From Anthoceros angustus (taxonomy: Eukaryota > Streptophyta > Anthocerotopsida > Anthocerotales > Anthocerotaceae), in NCBI GenBank assembly GCA_010909165.1, contig MU008173.1, forward strand, positions 930,001 through 994,000: a DNA stretch of 64,000 nucleotides. Reading direction: 5' to 3'. The first letter of the stretch is position 1, and the number at the start of each line of letters is the position of its first letter. The notes below the pieces were generated by a model. The model was not told where the DNA came from and did no database searches. It saw only the letters and a program-made list of their open reading frames with translations. Below, one piece after another: positions 1 to 10,146 of the stretch. A program made the position numbers and the translations under genes.

Positions 1-440
1 CGTCTTTGTATTTCTTCTGACTTGTTTGTTGGCAACTGCCTGGTGGATATGTATGCAAACGCTGGGGAACTCAAAGATGCAATCCAGTTTAACGTTTTTG
101 ACAGCACGACCACCAAGGATGTGGTGACATGGAATGCCCTGATTGCTGGGTGTGCAAACTGTCGTGAAGTGAAGGATGCACGCCAGGGTTTTGACAGCAT
201 GCCCACAAAGGATGTGGTGACATGGAATACCCTGACTGCTGGGTATGCAAAATGTGGTGAACCGAAGATGCATGCAAGGTTTTTGACAGCATGGCTACAA
301 TGGATGCGGGGAAATGGAATGCCCTGACAGCTGGGTATGCCGATCAAGGGCTCGGACATGAGGCACCTGTTCTGTATAGACAATTGCCGGAGCAGGAGGG
401 GCAGATTTTGTCTAACCATGTCACTTTTGTTTTTTCCGCA
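1..440 (+). pseudogene. PPR-DYW relic, truncated by window edge
   Basis: The reading frame 22-327 still shows two S-type PPR units (VDMYANAGELKDA, then KDVVTWNALIAG and KDVVTWNTLTAG) in 93-bp steps like those of the intact gene at 29510-32170. Near 290-330 the frame breaks and continues as a GLGHEAPVLYRQ unit, a worn version of GLGQEALVLYGQ. After about 440 the PPR similarity ends. No DYW domain follows. The piece lies upstream of a broken germin-like copy, the same order as PPR relic 33110-33295 followed by GLP2, so it belongs to a segmental duplicate. The part to the left of the window is unknown. Confidence 0.8.
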
Positions 441-1315
441 CCACCTCACCCATCCTTCTCCTCTCTTGATTCTGCTCCTCACAGTTGCTTCCTACTAACT
501 ATTGTCAAGATCCGGCCTTTGCCTCCGCTCGCTTGGACCCCTACTCACCTACAAAAGGCCAAGCGGTTGCTGGCACAGCTTGTGAAAAGGGACACACCAA
601 AAATATGCTGGTTGGCACTTGCCTGGTCGACATAAATAGGAGAAGGAAATTGTTGTCACCAACAGCACCAGCAGCAGCTTTGGACTCGACTCTGAGTAGG
701 GTTGCAGCAGTGACCTGAAGGAGTTCACTGCAAAGCAAGCTCGCCTTTCTTTCTTCCTTCGTGTGTCCGTTACGCAGCCAAAAGTTTAGTTCGCGAAGGC
801 TCAAACTGCAACCTACACCATTTCCTTCCGGTTTCTGCGAAGGACCAGCTGTGTCACTGCCAGTCCACAGTAGGGAGCGGAAAATCGGAGAAGGCGCGCG
901 TGCAAATTGCAAGAACGCAGTTAGAGGCATCACCGGATTCCTACTGGTCATTCTCACTCACCAGGATCGGGAACTGCCGGTTCACTCTCTTCAACTTCGA
1001 CAAACCCGTTCCACGCGTTCAGGACTGGAGTTCCTAGTCGAATGCCATGGATCTAGAGGAAGGCCCGGGCCGGCAGACGCTGTGTCACGACTACGTAGCA
1101 GCAGTGGCTACAAATACTGAAGCCACACAAGCTTATGTCATCCGCTCCCTCCCCTTCAGCATCACTCATCTATGGACATAGATATTCCACCTGGAGGCTG
1201 GAGCGCACAAGCTTAGATCTTGAGCTGCTTCGAAGAGATCGAATCGAATCTACGCCTCTGTTCCAAGTCGACCAAGAGTGATCAAAGCCGCCTGCAATTA
1301 AGGAAAGCTGGTGCA
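441..1315. other. Spacer duplicated elsewhere in window (germin-like leader)
   Basis: There is no gene here. Stretches around 480-540 and 665-740 match 32480-32560 and 33465-33540. The part from about 830 to 1000 (a cagctgtgtcactgccagt stretch and a caggatcgggaactgcc stretch) matches 33780-33940 upstream of GLP2. The spacer is therefore the promoter/leader side of a duplicated PPR-spacer-germin unit. Confidence 0.6.
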
Positions 1316-1497
1316 ATGGCGCGCCTGCAGCTGCGGCTGGTTCGGGCAATACTTCCCAGATCCCGGGCTTTCAGCAGTCTGACAAGGCTCTGTTTGCCGC
1401 CATGCCCACGTCCATCAATACCCACATTCTGCAGCACAAACTTTCGGTACCGATGCCAAAACGTGCTGGCACTCCAGGCTAGGGCTAAGGCTACTTA
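1316..1497 (+). pseudogene. Germin-like protein remnant with internal deletion
   Basis: The ATG at 1316 starts MARLQLRLVRAI, the signal-peptide beginning shared with GLP1 (5997) and GLP2 (34157). After about 15 codons the sequence jumps to the C-terminal coding part (LFAAMPTSINTHILQ, read with a frame change, then the fgtda region). Roughly 500 bp carrying both metal-binding germin boxes is missing, so it cannot encode a working cupin. It is the third germin-like copy of the window. Confidence 0.8.
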
Positions 1498-1628
1498 GAT
1501 TATATTCATGGTCATTCAAAGGGATCGATTATCTCATCTCTTTGGATGCAACACCTAAATTAGTATCGATGTTTGTCATAGCCGCAAACTAGGCATGCTT
1601 TCCGAGAAAGGTTCACAGGTGCGTGGTC

Positions 1629-1636
1629 TATATATG
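1629..1636 (+). promoter_or_regulatory. Putative TATA box of RPS29
   Basis: TATATATG lies 145-152 bp upstream of the RPS29 start codon. It is followed by a purine-rich stretch and then a pyrimidine-rich leader (ttctccctttcgtgctttc, 1711-1729), which is usual for ribosomal protein genes. The transcription start is not known. Confidence 0.45.
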
Positions 1637-1780
1637 GCCGACCCTAGTTACAGTTTGCCACAGAAAAGCAAAGGCGCAGGCCCTTCACAGACACCCTAGC
1701 CTGGCTATTCAGTTCTCCCTTTCGTGCTTTCTTTCCTCCGCTAGCGCTCTTGAGCTTGCTGCCGGCATCGTCTAGACAAC

Positions 1781-2321
1781 ATGGGTCACGCAGCGGTGTG
1801 GAACTCTCACCCGAAGAAGTTCGGGCCCGGCGCCCGCACCTGGTATGCCATCCGCCGCTGAGCGCTTCGCCGCCGCATTGTCGGCTGCAGCTCGAGGCTT
1901 GTGTTTCTGGGCTCCATGGATTGTATCGTTTAGGTCTAGAGCGATTGCGTCCGGGCTTGTTTGGGGCCGCCGGTCGGCGTGGTTCAGGTCTGACTGATAA
2001 GATAAATCAACTGGTGCTTTTTTGTGTGTCGTGCAGCCGGGTCTGTGGCAACGGACATGGCATGATCAGGAAGTATGGTATCATGGCGTGCCGCCAGTGT
2101 TTCCGAATCTACGCCAAGGACATTGGCTTCGTCAAGGTGAGTGACTCTCTGTGTGCTTGTTTTCGCGGCTACTTTACGGTCACTCAACTTCGTTCAGCAT
2201 AGTGGCTGGTTTTTCGTCTGGACTTTTCCCTGTCGTGGGGAAGCCTGTGTTTAGGGTTCACCCAATTGGTTCTGCTGGTTTTCACGTTTTGCTGTGGCCT
2301 GTGCTTGTGCAGTACCGTTAA
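1781..2321 (+). CDS. RPS29: 40S ribosomal protein S29 (uS14), three exons
   Basis: Component of the small cytosolic ribosomal subunit, located in the head near the mRNA path. Exons 1781-1842, 2037-2136 and 2313-2321 join in phase (62+100+9 nt) to a 56-residue protein, the normal length of plant S29. It starts [17 protein letters not shown]. The zinc-ribbon cysteines are C21/C24 (CRVC) and C39/C42 (CRQC), and it ends GFVKYR. All introns are GT-AG; exon 3 carries only Tyr-Arg-stop, so the gene is not visible as one ORF. It sits between PPR and germin-like debris and seems unrelated to it. The family call is secure from the conserved sequence; splice sites are inferred from consensus and protein continuity. 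Confidence 0.96.
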
Positions 2322-3305
2322 GGTCGTCCAGAAGCCCCCTTGCTGTAAGGGGGAACCAATGGCCGATGGTTAGAAGGAGAGGAATATATCCATACATATC
2401 CATAATGGATTGTAAAGGTTTAGGATTCAGGGTCGTCGAGGTCGCCGGATCATAGTGGTGCTTCAATCGAAGCTGAAAGAATCGGTCAAATGTTTCTGGT
2501 ACAAGGAATTTTTTTGCAGCATAGGTCTTGAACAGGAAAAGAACTGAGAGATACGCCATGTCCGTGAATACAGTCAGATAAAAGTGCAGATTTTGCCAAG
2601 AGATCGTCGCAGTCTGTTTCCCTTGCACTGTATAGCAAGAGGAGAGTGAAAGGTGCTGATGGATTAAATGCCTGTATCCAATTCGCAAGATCGTTGGGTT
2701 CTCTGAACGCCTGCGACCAAGAGGTGTTCGATGCGCTTTCTTGCCGTCATCGGGGTAAACCTACCACTGTAAGTAGGCACGCTGACACGCAGGTGACTAG
2801 ACTTCGGCTTACCTTCCTTCGCAGTCCACTTGTTCCCGTCTTCTGGCCATGGATACTCAGAGCAGAACTGGAAGCTGGAACGAACTTGAGCATACGTGGA
2901 CCCGCTGTCGGGTCAATTTATCAGCTCTTTGATACTCTGACGGCTGCGTTTTGAATTGTCCTTTGGCTGTGTTTTTCAGCCATTGCAGGTTGTCTCTATT
3001 CCAACCAAGCCTATCCAAATTCCATTTTCACAAGAGGCCTTCCTCGCAAAGCAGCTAGGGCTTCACGCTTCCCCCAGGTCCCAGAGTGCCACACGACCCG
3101 AATTGCACGTACCTACCCACCTTCAAACAGCCCAGCTTCTCTCGTCAGGAAACGCCCGCAATTAGTCCCAATATGCCTCAATTCCAAAAATTTTTTGGCA
3201 TTCTGGGAGCATTTTGGACAAGATTGCTTCGAGTGTCCTTGGTTTGGCATACATGAAGGTATGTACGCTCGTTGATCATGAGGGGTCCTGAGGAAACAGA
3301 AGGCT
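2322..3305. other. Intergenic, nothing recognised until PPR leader
   Basis: This includes the RPS29 3' region and about 800 bp without recognisable coding sequence. Short open frames here (for example 2646-2954) have no family features. From about 3270 the sequence matches the 5' leader of the PPR genes (compare 7140-7200 and 20860-20890). Confidence 0.5.
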
Positions 3306-3635
3306 TTGGCACCCAAGTTCCAACGCTTGGTGAGTGACGGCAGCCGTGACCTCACAGAGGAAGCCAGCGCAAAGCTGGTGTTAAAGCCACTGCGTGAGAA
3401 GAAAAAGGAAGATGTGCTCTGTGGGCATGCTGAGAAGCTAGCTCTGGCGTTTGGTCTTTTGAACACTCCGAGTGGGACACCTCTAGTGGTAACAAAGAAT
3501 CTGTGCATGTGCAGTGACTGCCACAGTTCTACAGAGATCATGTCAAGGCTGGAACAGCGAGACATCGTTGTAAGGGATGGCTACCGTGTGCATCGATTTG
3601 CAGCTGGTCGTTGCAGTTGTAAGGGTCGACCGTGA
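3306..3635 (+). pseudogene. DYW-domain-only PPR derivative (internal deletion)
   Basis: A 109-residue open frame. The first ~24 residues are PPR leader sequence read as protein. From KLVLKPLREKKKEDVLCG on, it is a nearly intact DYW-type cytidine-deaminase-like domain. It has the HAE zinc/catalytic motif, the CSDCH zinc ligands, and the C-terminal H-x6-C-S-C followed by KGRP. Relative to the intact gene at 29510, everything between the leader (about 29430) and the DYW part (about 31905) has been deleted, joining 'aagccagcgc' to 'aaagctggtg'. No targeting peptide and no PPR array remain. I call it a pseudogene, but the frame is open and, if expressed, would be a solo DYW protein. Confidence 0.75.
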
Positions 3636-3715
3636 GAATCATGAAGAACTAGCCACTGCTATCTTTCTGGGTCAGGTATGCAGAATGACATGATTCTAGG
3701 TTTTGCTTCAAACAT

Positions 3716-4727
3716 GTGAACCAGTTTTGCCTCCTGAACGCCTGTGCAAGCACTGGTGCCTTACAGAATGGCAGGCAGCTGCACTCACAGATTGTTGAAA
3801 CAGGACTGCTGGATACTTGGTGTTGGGCAACTGGCTGGCAGACATGTATGCAAAATGTGGTGAACTGGGAGCTGCACGCCAGGATGACCACAGAGAATGT
3901 GGTGACATGGAATGCCCTGATATCTGGGTATGGTACTTGTGACGATGGTCACAGAGCAATAGCTTGTTTTGAGGACATGTCAGTTGCCGGTATTCAGCCT
4001 AATGATGCAACTTTTACTTGCCTTTTAGTAGCATGCAGTCATGAGGGACTAGTTCACAACAGTCGTAAGCTCTTTGATTCCATGGCTGAACAGCATGGCA
4101 TCAAACCTACTGTTGAGCATTACACCTGCACGATTGATCTTCTTGGACTTGCAGGCCATTTGGCTGAGGCAGAGAAGATGCTATTGTCATGTGATGGGCA
4201 AAGTCATGTTGTGGCGTTGACGTCTTTGCTGAATGTCTGCAAAAGTCACGGGAACATAGAGAGGGATATGTGGTGTTTTGAAAGCATCGTTAGGCTGGAC
4301 CCCCAGGAGGCGCCTGCATATGTGCTCATGGCCAATGCCTATGCAGATGCAGATGCAGGTAGGTGGACCGATGTAGACAGGATTGAAACACAGAGAATGG
4401 TAGCAAGAGCTTTCAAGAAACCAGCCGTGGCGAGCATTGAGGTGAATAAACAGGTACATAGATTTCTGGTGGGAGAAAGGAGAGAGGATATTGCGCTTAA
4501 GGTAGAGAGCACGAATGCACGGATGAAGCAGGAAGGAGGCCACGTACCTGACACAAAGCTGGTGTTGAACCCACTGTGTGAGAAGGAAAAGGAAGATGTG
4601 CTTTGTGGGCATGCTGAGAAGCTAGCTCTGGCGTTTGCTTGAATAGAGAGACATCGTTGTAAGGGATGGGTACCGTGGGCATCGTTTGGCAGCTGGTTGT
4701 TGCAGTTGTAAGGGTCAACCGTGAGAA
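3716..4727 (+). pseudogene. PPR-DYW:KP copy lacking 5' half and part of DYW
   Basis: An open frame of 308 residues (3716-4642) covers the last PPR motifs, E/E+ motifs, a PG-box-equivalent reading KKPAVASIEV, and the DYW start up to HAEKLALAFA, then a stop. The CxxCH zinc-ligand segment is missing. The last ~80 bp (4640-4727) resume at the final DYW residues in another frame and end with the remnant of the CKGRP codons. Upstream targeting and PPR repeats are absent. This copy shows the KPA tripeptide that defines DYW:KP most clearly. Confidence 0.8.
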
Positions 4728-4975
4728 CGTGAGCTGGGTCACGGTGGCTGGTGATCTGACCTGCCATGGACGGGCATGTCAGGGATCTGGTGTCGAGGCG
4801 TGGAATTTGGGTCATATAAGGTGGAATGTGCTTGTCAGGTTGAGCTTGTAGCTGTGGTAGGGAGTTATGGGGTCATGACAGTGGGGGCCCCTGTTTCCTC
4901 CAGCTGTGACGCCTACCTAGCGCTGGGAACATCCCAGCTAGTTGTGCCACATGGTGCTGCAGGGCCACAGCAGAG
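4728..4975. other. PPR 3' flank spacer
   Basis: Matches the sequence directly downstream of the PPR copy that ends at 25292 (25310-25580), so it is duplicated 3' flank. No gene. Confidence 0.55.
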
Positions 4976-5520
4976 GTGTTCCCCCTTCTCCTCTCCACCC
5001 ACGACGGTCGCAAACACTTTGATTCCATGGCTGAACAGCATAGCATCAAACCTACTATTGAGCATTACACCTGCATGATTGATCTTCTTGGGTGTGCAGG
5101 CCATTTAAATGAGGCAGGGGAGATGCTATTGTCCTGTGAGGGCCAAGGTGATGTTGTTGCAGATGCAGGTAGGTGGACGGATGTAGTCATGATTGAAACA
5201 CAGAGAAGGGTAGCAGGAGCTACCAAGAAAGCTGCAGTGACGACCATTGAGGTGAATAAGGATACCCATCGAGTTCTGGTGGTGTGTTGAAGCCACTGGG
5301 TGAGACGGAAAAAAGGAAGATGTTCTTTGTGGGCATGCTGAGAAGCTACCTCTGGCGTTGGGTCTTTTGAACACTCCGAGTGGGACACCTCTAGTGGGAC
5401 CTCTTGTGGATCATGTCAAGGCTGGAACAGAGAGACGTCGTTGTAAGGGATGGGTACCGAGTGCATCGATTTGCAGCTGGTTGTTACAGTTGTAACGGTC
5501 GACCGTGGTCAGAATGACGA
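4976..5520 (+). pseudogene. PPR-DYW 3' fragment with deletions
   Basis: From about 5012 the frame reads RKHFDSMAEQHSIKP through CEGQGDVV, then skips about 50 codons to ADAGRWTDV and on to IEVNKDTHRVL. After a frame break a damaged HAEKLPLALGLLNTPSG follows and the final DYW residues appear out of frame near 5420-5500. It is an E/DYW remnant directly upstream of the GLP1 leader. Confidence 0.75.
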
Positions 5521-5996
5521 TGAACTAGCCAGTGCGACCTCCCTGGGTCAGGCAGTCGGAATGACATGCTGCTATTTTCTCCTCTAAACATGTAAACCTG
5601 CATCGCCTCCTTTGTATTGTGATTGTAAAATTCTTCAAAAATTAGCCACGGTTGCATCACCGGGTGCGAACGAACTGCCACTACATTCACTTTAAGTCGG
5701 ACAAACCATTTCCACGCGTCCAGGACTCCAGTTCCAGGTCAAATTCCATCGCACCCAGATGAAAGCCCGGACTGGCCGACGCTCTGTCATGACCACGTAC
5801 TGGCTACTAATAGCAGGCTGTGGATACTGTGGAGCCAAACAAGCTTCATGTCATCCGTTTCTCCTTTGGCATTACTCAAGCATCTCTGGACATTCCACCA
5901 GGAGGCATGAACCCTGAGCTTGGAAGCGATCGAATTCACGACCAAGAGCTCGGGTCGACCGAGCGTGAAGAGAGTCCAACTAGACAAGCTGCGGCA
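5521..5996. promoter_or_regulatory. GLP1 upstream region
   Basis: 5690-5995 is closely similar to 33950-34156 upstream of GLP2 (shared stretches ccacgcgt, agagagtccaactagacaag / agagagcccaactagacaag), so it is conserved or recently duplicated leader. I see no convincing TATA box. Confidence 0.45.
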
Positions 5997-6701
5997 ATGA
6001 CGCGCCTGCAGCTGCAGCTGGCTCGGACAATATTTGTCTCCTTCGCCGTGATGTGCGCTGTGGTGCGCACGGCATTTGCCGCAGACGAGGACCCCCTGCA
6101 GGACTTCTGCGTAGGTATCGTAACGGGCACCCGGGCCATCAACGGCCTCCCCTGCAAGACGGCGGGCGCCACCGTGGCAGCCGACTTCAAGTCGTCCGTG
6201 CTGGCCACGCCAGGCAACACGGCCAACAAGAACAAGGCGACTGTGACTCCGGCGTCCGTGCTGCAGTTCCCGGGCCTCAACACTCTGGGAATATCCGCGG
6301 CGCGCATCGACCTTGCCGTGGGAGGCCTCACTCCCCCGCACGCTCACCCGCGCGCCTCAGAGCTGGTTTTCGTGCTGTCGGGCAAGCTGCAAGTCGGATT
6401 CGTGTCTTCCAACGGCAACAAGCTGTTCCAGCAGACTTTGAAAGCAGGCGACGTGTTCGTGTTTCCGCGCGGCCTCCTGCATTTCCAGAGGAACATTGGG
6501 ACCGTGCCCGCCGTGGTGTTCGCTGCGCTCAACAGCCAGAACCCGGGCGTGCAGCAGGCTGCCCTGGCCCTGTTTGCCGCCACCCCCATGCCCATCGCCA
6601 CCCACGTTCTCCAGCAGACTTTCGGTACCGATGCCCGAACTGTGAAGGAATTCGAGGCTGCGGCTACGGCTGGTACTACTGTAATAAGCGGGCCTTATTA
6701 G
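5997..6701 (+). CDS. Germin-like protein (secreted cupin), copy 1
   Basis: A single-exon gene of 234 residues, the normal length of germin-like proteins, which are apoplastic Mn-binding cupins (oxalate oxidase or superoxide dismutase in some members; activity here is not predictable). Residues 1-28 form a signal peptide ending AFA before ADEDPLQDFCV. C39-type and C53-type cysteines (FCVG, LPCK) are the usual N-terminal disulfide pair. Germin box 1 is PPHAHPRASE with ligands H115, H117 and E122. Box 2 is FPRGLLHFQRN with H162. All four metal ligands are present. I chose the ATG at 5997 rather than the in-frame one at 5820 because it starts the signal peptide and matches GLP2. Differs from GLP2 mostly at the C-terminus. 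Confidence 0.93.
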   Translation: MTRLQLQLARTIFVSFAVMCAVVRTAFAADEDPLQDFCVGIVTGTRAINGLPCKTAGATVAADFKSSVLATPGNTANKNKATVTPASVLQFPGLNTLGISAARIDLAVGGLTPPHAHPRASELVFVLSGKLQVGFVSSNGNKLFQQTLKAGDVFVFPRGLLHFQRNIGTVPAVVFAALNSQNPGVQQAALALFAATPMPIATHVLQQTFGTDARTVKEFEAAATAGTTVISGPY

Positions 6702-7286
6702 ATGCTAGCTAGTTGATGGTATGCTGTGACGATGTAGGAGAGAGCAGCGGATACCACCAAACGTGAATTTCCTACTGCTTTCACATTGTTTGATGAAATC
6801 TTTTTCCTTATGTTGAAATTTTATATTTAATTGTTACTTACAAACTTGTATGTCCCGGCAATCTTCGTATGTCCTGGCACTCTAAATACTCGAGTATTCG
6901 ATTTTAGAGAAACTCAGATTCGTTTGCGGGAGCGCCGAGGTAAGTAGGCCCTTCCACGTCTTGGGGGCGGTAGGCAGCTTTGGGGTAGACAATCGCGGGG
7001 CTAGTCCCCCTCGGCCTGGGCCATTTAGGGGGTTGTTCCCCACCACCACGGTGTGGATGGTACTTTTCATCTCTGCAAATTTTGTGGAGTCTCCACATTT
7101 CACCACTTGTTCGAGCTCGTCAGAGAAAACGTAGCCAGGTTTGGCGACCAAGTTCCAAGATGTTTGCCTGTGGCGAGTGACAAAATCCGTGATCCTCTTC
7201 GCACACAAGGCCAGCGCTATGCGGCCCACCGGCTACGAATTTGGCGCTCGTCTCGGCAGTAGGTCGAGCTCATTTGCTGCCTGGCC
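6702..7286. other. Spacer and PPR leader
   Basis: 6702-6900 is AT-rich GLP1 3' flank. 6900-7130 holds nothing I recognise. From 7140 it is the PPR 5' leader, also found at 22680-22800 and 29370-29505. Confidence 0.5.
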
Positions 7287-9423
7287 ATGGCTTCGGCAGC
7301 GCGACGCCTGTGCTCCATGCTACGCCTTTCACCTGCTGCCTGCCCATCCCCTGCCTCTGCTGCCGTCCGGATCAGGCTGTGTTCACCAGGATGTCGCACC
7401 TGCAGCTGCCTCCCCCTTGCTCCGCCGGCCTATGGCTGCCTGCAAAATTTCACTTCCGAGAGAATCTTTGGGTGGACGGGTTTTCCAGCGATGGCTGTCG
7501 CCAGGAGCAGGAGCACTTGTGGCACTAATTTTTTCTGGACCCTACCATGTGGTGGGACAACAGACGAGATAAGAAGAGCTCCCGTTCGCCTGACTTCTGG
7601 CGTAAGAGGTCCGGTGAGATGCTGTGGTCGAACAACATGTTTCAGCCAGATTGGGTTGATGAGCAGCTCGTTTCCTTGGATATGCAGATGAGTCATGGTG
7701 CCTCTCATGCCGAGTGGAACTCTCCGGATAAGCCTGAACATGGCAGGCGTGCAGGGTCGGAAATGGGCATCGTAACGGCGGTAACCGTGAGCACGTTATG
7801 TCAGCAGGGGAAGCTTTCGGAGGCTGTTCAAGTGCTGGAATCTCTGGCGTAGACAGACTCTGCTATTTCCCAGTCTCTGTTTTACACTGTGCTGAAATTC
7901 TGTGCAGCTAAGAAGGATCTGGTTGTGGGGCGACGAGTTCATTATCTCACAGCCAAACTTGGGTACGAGTCGGATGCATACTTGGGAAACCATATCTTGC
8001 GCATGTATGCATGTGGAGGTAGGCTGCGGGAGGCCATGGATGTGTTCACCAGGGTGGGCAAACCAAATGTGTTCATGTGGTTTTCCATAATCTCGGCACA
8101 TGCTAAACACGGGAAACCTCAAGAGGCCATACAACTGTACCATGAGATGCATAGGTCAGGAGTGAAGGCAAATGGTCACGTCTTTGTAGCTGCGTTTCAG
8201 GCTTGCTCGTTTGTCGCTGACTTGGAGCCTGGCAGAAAAGTGCACTGTGATTTGTTGCGCAGTGGCACTCCTACTGACTTGTTTGTTGGCAACTCCCTGG
8301 TGGACATGTATGCAAAATGTGGAGAACTGAGAGATGCACGCCAGGTTTTCGAAAGCGTGGCCAGAAAGGATGTGGTGACATGGACGTCTCTGATGGCTGG
8401 GTATGCACAGCAAGGCCTTGGGCAAGAGGCGCTTGTTCTGTATGAACGAATGGAGCAGGAGGGCCTGGTTTTGCCTAACCATGTCACTTTTGCTTGCCTT
8501 TTGAACGCGTGCGCAAGCGTTGCTGCCATACAGAAGGGCAGGCAGCTGCACTCACAGATTGTTGAAAGAAAACTGCTGGATGACCTAGTGTTGGGCAACT
8601 GCCTGGTGGACATGTATGCAAAATGTGGTGAACAGGAAACTGCACGCCAGGTTTTTGACAGAATGACAACGAAGAATGTGGTGACATGGAATGCCCTGAT
8701 ATCTGGGTATGGTACTTGTGATGATGGTCACAGAGCACTAGCCTGTTTTCAGGAGATGTTAGTTGCTGGTATTCAGCCTGATGGTGCTCCCTTTGCTTGC
8801 TTTTTAGTAGCATGCAGTCATGAGGGACTAGTTCACGATGGTCGTAAGCTCTTTGATTCCATGGCTGAACAGCATGGCATCAAACCTACTATTGAGCATT
8901 ACACCTGCATGATTGATCTTCTTGGACGTGCGGGCCATTTGGATGAGGCAGAGAAGATGCTATTGTCATGTGATGGCCAAAGTGATGTTGTGGCGTTGAC
9001 GACTTTGCTCTGAATGTCTGCAAATGTCACGGGAATATAGAGAGGGCGATGTGGTGTTTTGAAAGCATCGTCAGGCTGGACCCCCAGGAGGCGCCTGAAT
9101 ATGTTCTCATGGCCAATGCCTATGCAGATGCAGGTAGGTGGACCGATGTAGACAGGATTGAAAGACAGAGAAGGGTAGCAGGAGCCAAGAAGAAAGCTCC
9201 AGTGGCGACCATTGAGGTGAATAAGGAGGTTCATAGATTTCTGGTGGGAGAAAGGAGAGAGGATATTGCGCTTAAGGTAGAGAGCACGAATGCACGGATG
9301 AAGCAGGAAGGAGGCCACGTACCTGACACAACGCTGGTGTTGAAGCCACTGTGTGAGGAGGCAAAGGAAGATTTGCTTTGCGGAATATTTTTCCTTCGCC
9401 GTTTTGGTGACTTGTCATTTTGA
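7287..9423 (+). pseudogene. PPR-DYW copy with stop, frameshifts and truncated DYW
   Basis: The ATG at 7287 gives MASAARRLCSMLRLSP, the same basic, Ser/Arg-rich organelle-targeting start as the intact gene. The frame is then disturbed by a deletion around 7440 and resumes at 7547 (MWWDNRRDKKSS). A TAG at 7850-7852 replaces CAG of the intact copy. The PPR array then runs open from 7889, with only one AKCGEL S-unit before GYAQQGLGQ, to a frameshift at about 9010 in the ACKSHG motif. It continues from 9049 through KKKAPVATIEV and ends after KEDLLCG, before the HAE motif, in unrelated sequence. Non-functional unless the breaks are sequence errors. Confidence 0.85.
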
Positions 9424-10146
9424 AACACCTTTGCCATTTTGATCAACAGCATATCACGTATAGCAACATAATTCAACTCCATGTTGCAAAATTAGTTATA
9501 AAGTGTCGCCTCAACTTGTAGACAAACACCTTTCTTCTCTTGCATTTTTGTTCTAGATTGTCTCATTAAAAGCATTGTCGTTCTTCTTCAAGACATTGTT
9601 TTTTGACTAATAAAGACTCGAAATTTGTGAGTAGAGCCCATCTTACTACATCAGCTTAAGACAAGCTAGCATTAGCCTCATTACATAAAGGTACAGGCCA
9701 ACTAGGTTAAGAGCGTGTTCTCTCACGAGCATTTAGCAGGCTTTTAGTAGCAAGTATGGGAGTTGTCGTTTCAGCAGGAAACTGCGTACACGCCATAAAA
9801 GACATTGTTCGAATTCTACACTGTAAGCATCACCAGGAAACTGCGTATAGGCCATAAAAGACATTGTTCAAATTCTACACTGTAAGCATCACCACAGTGA
9901 AAACATTGCCGAGTTTTACTTATTCCAACTAAATGAAAACATTGTCATGTGATGGCCAAAGTGATGTTGTGGCGTTGTTGGGCGTGCAGGCCATTTAGAT
10001 TTGGAATGCAAGGGTATTGTGAGAAGGTTAAAGTTATGACTCCGAGAGCGATGTGTGATGAATTTGCGTGTTGTTTTTGTGGGGAGAGTGTCGCGCATGA
10101 TGCGCGAACTACTCCATCCTATCATTATGCTATGATCTAGATGACG
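9424..10146. other. Spacer with a 60-bp direct repeat
   Basis: No gene. Two near-identical copies of about 58-60 bp (around 9773-9830 and 9833-9896, containing ccataaaagacattgttc and ctacactgtaagcatcacca) lie in tandem. A small PPR scrap (about 9935-10000, attgtcatgtgatggccaaagtgatgttg) marks a further broken copy. Confidence 0.5.

Noticed and set aside
6053-6712. A 219-residue alternative frame across GLP1, with a matching one at 34219-34797.
   Set aside because: Shadow of the high-GC germin-like genes; the proper frame has the signal peptide and all metal ligands.
7850-7852. In-frame TAG in the PPR copy at 7287, where the intact gene has CAG, as a possible U-to-C edited stop.
   Set aside because: U-to-C editing acts on organelle transcripts. 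This is a nuclear gene, and the copy has other frame breaks and lacks most of the DYW domain.
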